A DNA stretch of 7,964 nt from Bradyrhizobium sp. (GTDB taxonomy: Bacteria > Pseudomonadota > Alphaproteobacteria > Rhizobiales > Xanthobacteraceae): the NCBI GenBank assembly GCA_025960445.1, contig JAICIT010000091.1, forward strand, positions 1 through 7,964, read 5' to 3'. Position 1 is the stretch's first letter; the number at the start of each line of letters is the position of its first letter. The position numbers were made by a program, and so were the translations under genes. The notes below the pieces were generated by a model. It ran no database searches and was not told where the DNA came from. It saw nothing but the letters and a program-made list of their open reading frames with translations. Below are positions 6,101 to 7,964 of this stretch, in pieces.

Positions 6101-6907
6101 ATGAACAATCTCACGGCATCAACCTTTCCCCCCGCTTTCATCGAGATCGGAAACGGGACTGCGAAGCGCAAGATCGCGGTACGCGCCCGAACAGGCTCCG
6201 CGCCCGGGCTTTTTTGGCTGGGTGGCTTCAATTCCGACATGCAGGGCACCAAGGCCCTGGCGCTGGACGCATGGGCGGCAGAGCACGGGCGCGCCTGCGT
6301 CAGGTTCGACTATTCCGGCCACGGCGAATCCGGCGGCGCTTTCATCGAGGGCACGATCGGCCGCTGGCTTGAAGAAAGTGTCGCAGTGTTCGAACAGTTC
6401 TGTGCCGGTCCGCAAGTCGTGATCGGCTCGTCGATGGGCGGCTGGATGGCGCTGCTGCTGGCGCGCGAAATCGCGAGCCGCGAGCGCAGTCGCGCGTCAT
6501 TGGCCGGGCTGATCCTGATCGCGCCGGCGCCGGACTTTACCGAACAATTGATGTGGAATTCGTTCTCGCCAGCAATCCAGGACGAGATCAGGACCAAAGG
6601 CGTGTGGCTGCGGCCGTCGCAATATGGCGAACCTTATCCGATCACGTACGCCCTGATCGAGGAGGGGCGGAATCATCTATTGCTTGGCAGTGCAATTGAG
6701 GTGGGCTGTCCGGTTCGCATTCTGCAAGGCGCGCAGGATCCCGACGTGCCCTGGCAGCATGCATTCGCGCTGGCGCATCGGTTGCCCAGCGACGACGTGG
6801 TGTTGACGATGATTCAGGATGGCGACCATCGCCTGTCGCGACCGCAAGACATTGCGCGGATCATCGCGGCGGTAGCGGAAGTCGGGCAATCGGAGGAAGC
6901 GCTGTGA
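6101..6907 (+). CDS. Alpha/beta hydrolase, ABHD10-like (thio)esterase
   Basis: A 268-residue soluble alpha/beta-hydrolase fold enzyme with no signal peptide. Visible features are the oxyanion region FWLGGFNSDMQGTKA at about 38-52, the strand-turn CVRFDYSGHGESGGAF at 66-81, and the nucleophile elbow GSSMGG (109-114) with Ser111. The acid is likely Asp213 in GAQDPDVPW, and the base His243 in DGDHRLSRPQD. The Asp-to-His spacing of 30 and the overall pattern fit the ABHD10 group, whose animal member hydrolyses acyl-glucuronides and acyl-thioesters. The bacterial substrate is unknown, and a general carboxylesterase is the alternative. The ATG has GGAG 9 nt upstream. It is divergent from infC and convergent with the thioesterase gene, 15 bp away, with no terminator visible in between. 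Confidence 0.88.
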   Translation: MNNLTASTFPPAFIEIGNGTAKRKIAVRARTGSAPGLFWLGGFNSDMQGTKALALDAWAAEHGRACVRFDYSGHGESGGAFIEGTIGRWLEESVAVFEQFCAGPQVVIGSSMGGWMALLLAREIASRERSRASLAGLILIAPAPDFTEQLMWNSFSPAIQDEIRTKGVWLRPSQYGEPYPITYALIEEGRNHLLLGSAIEVGCPVRILQGAQDPDVPWQHAFALAHRLPSDDVVLTMIQDGDHRLSRPQDIARIIAAVAEVGQSEEAL

Positions 6908-6922
6908 ACGCGGTTGCCGGAA

Positions 6923-7726
6923 TCATGCTGGCGTAGAGGGCCGGACGGGAGGCATCGGTTTGCGCTGCGCCAGCGCGGCGACCGTGGATGTCCCGATCGC
7001 ACCATGCTCGTCATAGAGAAAACACTCGCCGATGGCGATGCCGTCGGTAGCCTGGTGGTTCACTACTTCGAACCCGATCCACTCCTTCACCGGCAAACGG
7101 TGCAGATAAAGCGTGACATCACTGTTGATGTAGCCGAGGCCCTGGTCGCCGGCATTGGCGAATGGGCTGGCAAAGTCAGCGGCGACAGCGACCCGCACGA
7201 ATGGCGTTAGCGGCGCGCCATCGACGAGATAGCGCACTTCGCTCATCCAGAGCCGTCGCGGGCCGAGTGTGCCCATCGCGCCGACGATCGGCCGGGTGGC
7301 CCACTTGCCGTGCATGCCAAGCCGTGGATCGGCCGGCGGTGGAATCTCTGACGGGGGAGGAACATTCCAGTTCGGCGGCGACCACACCTTGCCTGGCGGA
7401 GTTTCGGTTTTGCGCAGCAACTGACAGGAGGCGCGCGCCATCGCGACACCGGCACTGAAGAAATCCGCCTCGACCACCTTGATCCGCAGGCCATCGCGGA
7501 CGAGCCGCGTCTTGACCTCGATCGGCGCCAGAGTCGGCAGCCGAAACATGTCCACCGTGAGCCGCGCTGGGACGAAATCGTCGCCACCATGGCGCTGCTC
7601 GATAGCGAAGGCCAGAAGGCCGATGATGACCCGGCCGTGCAGCGAGTTCGGGTCCCAGGGTCCGCGCGCGGCGTCGGTTGGAATAAATGCGTCGCGATCC
7701 CGGTTAAAAAACGGCTGATTTGTCAT
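6923..7726 (-). CDS. Double-hotdog acyl-CoA thioesterase-like protein
   Basis: A 267-residue cytosolic protein resembling the TesB-like/4HBT_3 thioesterase family, which hydrolyses acyl-CoA to free acid and CoA. The first hotdog domain spans about 8-105: FIPTDAARGPWDP, the GLLAFAIEQ helix at 36-44, PARLTVDMFRLPTLAPIEV at 53-71, and AMARASCQLLRK. A proline-rich linker lies at about 110-135. The second hotdog spans about 140-255 and ends GAIGTSTVAALAQR. Asp203 in NSDVTLYLHR is a candidate for the TesB catalytic Asp. I use the ATG at 7726 (MTNQPFFNRD); an in-frame ATG at 7756 would add ten residues. Neither has a strong Shine-Dalgarno, so the start is uncertain. It lies 57 bp downstream of the queG-like gene on the same strand, so the two may share a transcript. 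The physiological substrate is unknown. Confidence 0.82.
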   Translation of the reverse strand: MTNQPFFNRDRDAFIPTDAARGPWDPNSLHGRVIIGLLAFAIEQRHGGDDFVPARLTVDMFRLPTLAPIEVKTRLVRDGLRIKVVEADFFSAGVAMARASCQLLRKTETPPGKVWSPPNWNVPPPSEIPPPADPRLGMHGKWATRPIVGAMGTLGPRRLWMSEVRYLVDGAPLTPFVRVAVAADFASPFANAGDQGLGYINSDVTLYLHRLPVKEWIGFEVVNHQATDGIAIGECFLYDEHGAIGTSTVAALAQRKPMPPVRPSTPA

Positions 7727-7783
7727 GGCTGCGGACCATGACGGAATTCGCGGCATCAAATCAAGCGCCGAACACGCAGACCA

Positions 7784-7964
7784 TCATGCGCAACATCGCC
7801 ATTCCCGGCGAACCGCCTCATCCGTTTCCTCATCGTGCGCTCGTGCAGCGCGGATGGAAAATTCTGCGCGGCCGATCAACCGGGATAGCGCCCACACCGC
7901 AGCTCCGCGGACCAGCGGGCTTTGGTCCTGGAGCAGTCGCTCGGCTTGCGTGACCAAGGATTTA
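7784..7964 (-). CDS. queG: C-terminal end of probable epoxyqueuosine reductase (5' part beyond the window)
   Basis: The last 59 codons of a minus-strand gene. The visible peptide includes AERLLQDQSPLVRGAAVWAL followed by SRLIG, and ends DEAVRREWRCCA before TGA at 7786-7784. This is a HEAT-like repeat motif (PLVRGAAVWAL) of the kind found at the C-terminus of QueG. QueG is the cobalamin- and Fe-S-dependent enzyme that reduces epoxyqueuosine to queuosine in tRNA, which would fit the translation theme of the region. The catalytic and cluster-binding parts are outside the window, so another HEAT-repeat protein cannot be excluded. The thioesterase gene follows 57 bp downstream. Confidence 0.65.
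   Translation of the reverse strand, partial: KSLVTQAERLLQDQSPLVRGAAVWALSRLIGRAEFSIRAARAHDEETDEAVRREWRCCA

Noticed and set aside
7720..7953. Plus-strand 77-codon frame at the right end
   Set aside because: It is antisense to the queG-like C-terminus, starts with TTG and lacks a ribosome site.

Overview
The window is high-GC chromosomal DNA. Gene content, protein style and intergenic repeat style suggest an alphaproteobacterium of the Bradyrhizobium / Rhodopseudomonas / Afipia group (Nitrobacteraceae). This placement rests on recognising the proteins and was not tested by a search. Most of the window is a translation-machinery cluster read on the minus strand, flanked by metabolic genes.

Layout from right to left, which is the direction of minus-strand transcription: the 3' end of a probable queG (epoxyqueuosine reductase, 7784-7964); a double-hotdog acyl-CoA thioesterase-like gene (6923-7726); an oppositely oriented ABHD10-like alpha/beta hydrolase (6101-6907, plus strand); infC (5289-5828), which appears to start with the rare ATT codon; a strong hairpin terminator (5222-5252); an opposite-strand gene for a small secreted protein of unknown function (4778-5209); then rpmI (4314-4514), rplT (3872-4231), pheS (2622-3704), a small ASCH-domain gene (2209-2625) and pheT (2212 to beyond position 1, about 737 residues seen).

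The genes encode initiation factor IF3, ribosomal proteins L35 and L20, and both subunits of phenylalanyl-tRNA synthetase, in the classical infC-rpmI-rplT-pheS-pheT order. Two things depart from the textbook arrangement. First, infC is cut off from rpmI-rplT by its own terminator and by a convergent secreted-protein gene. rpmI accordingly has a candidate promoter of its own and a structured leader of about 150 nt. Second, an ASCH-domain (PUA-like, putative RNA-binding or nuclease/hydrolase) gene lies between pheS and pheT, with 4-base stop/start overlaps on both sides (GTGA and ATGA). All three proteins are therefore probably translationally coupled. Between rplT and pheS is a 90-bp cloverleaf-like palindromic element resembling dispersed REP-type repeats.

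Nothing here looks like a mobile island, CRISPR array or phage. The best candidates for something under-described are the ASCH protein embedded in the PheRS operon, the structured rpmI leader, and the palindromic element upstream of pheS.
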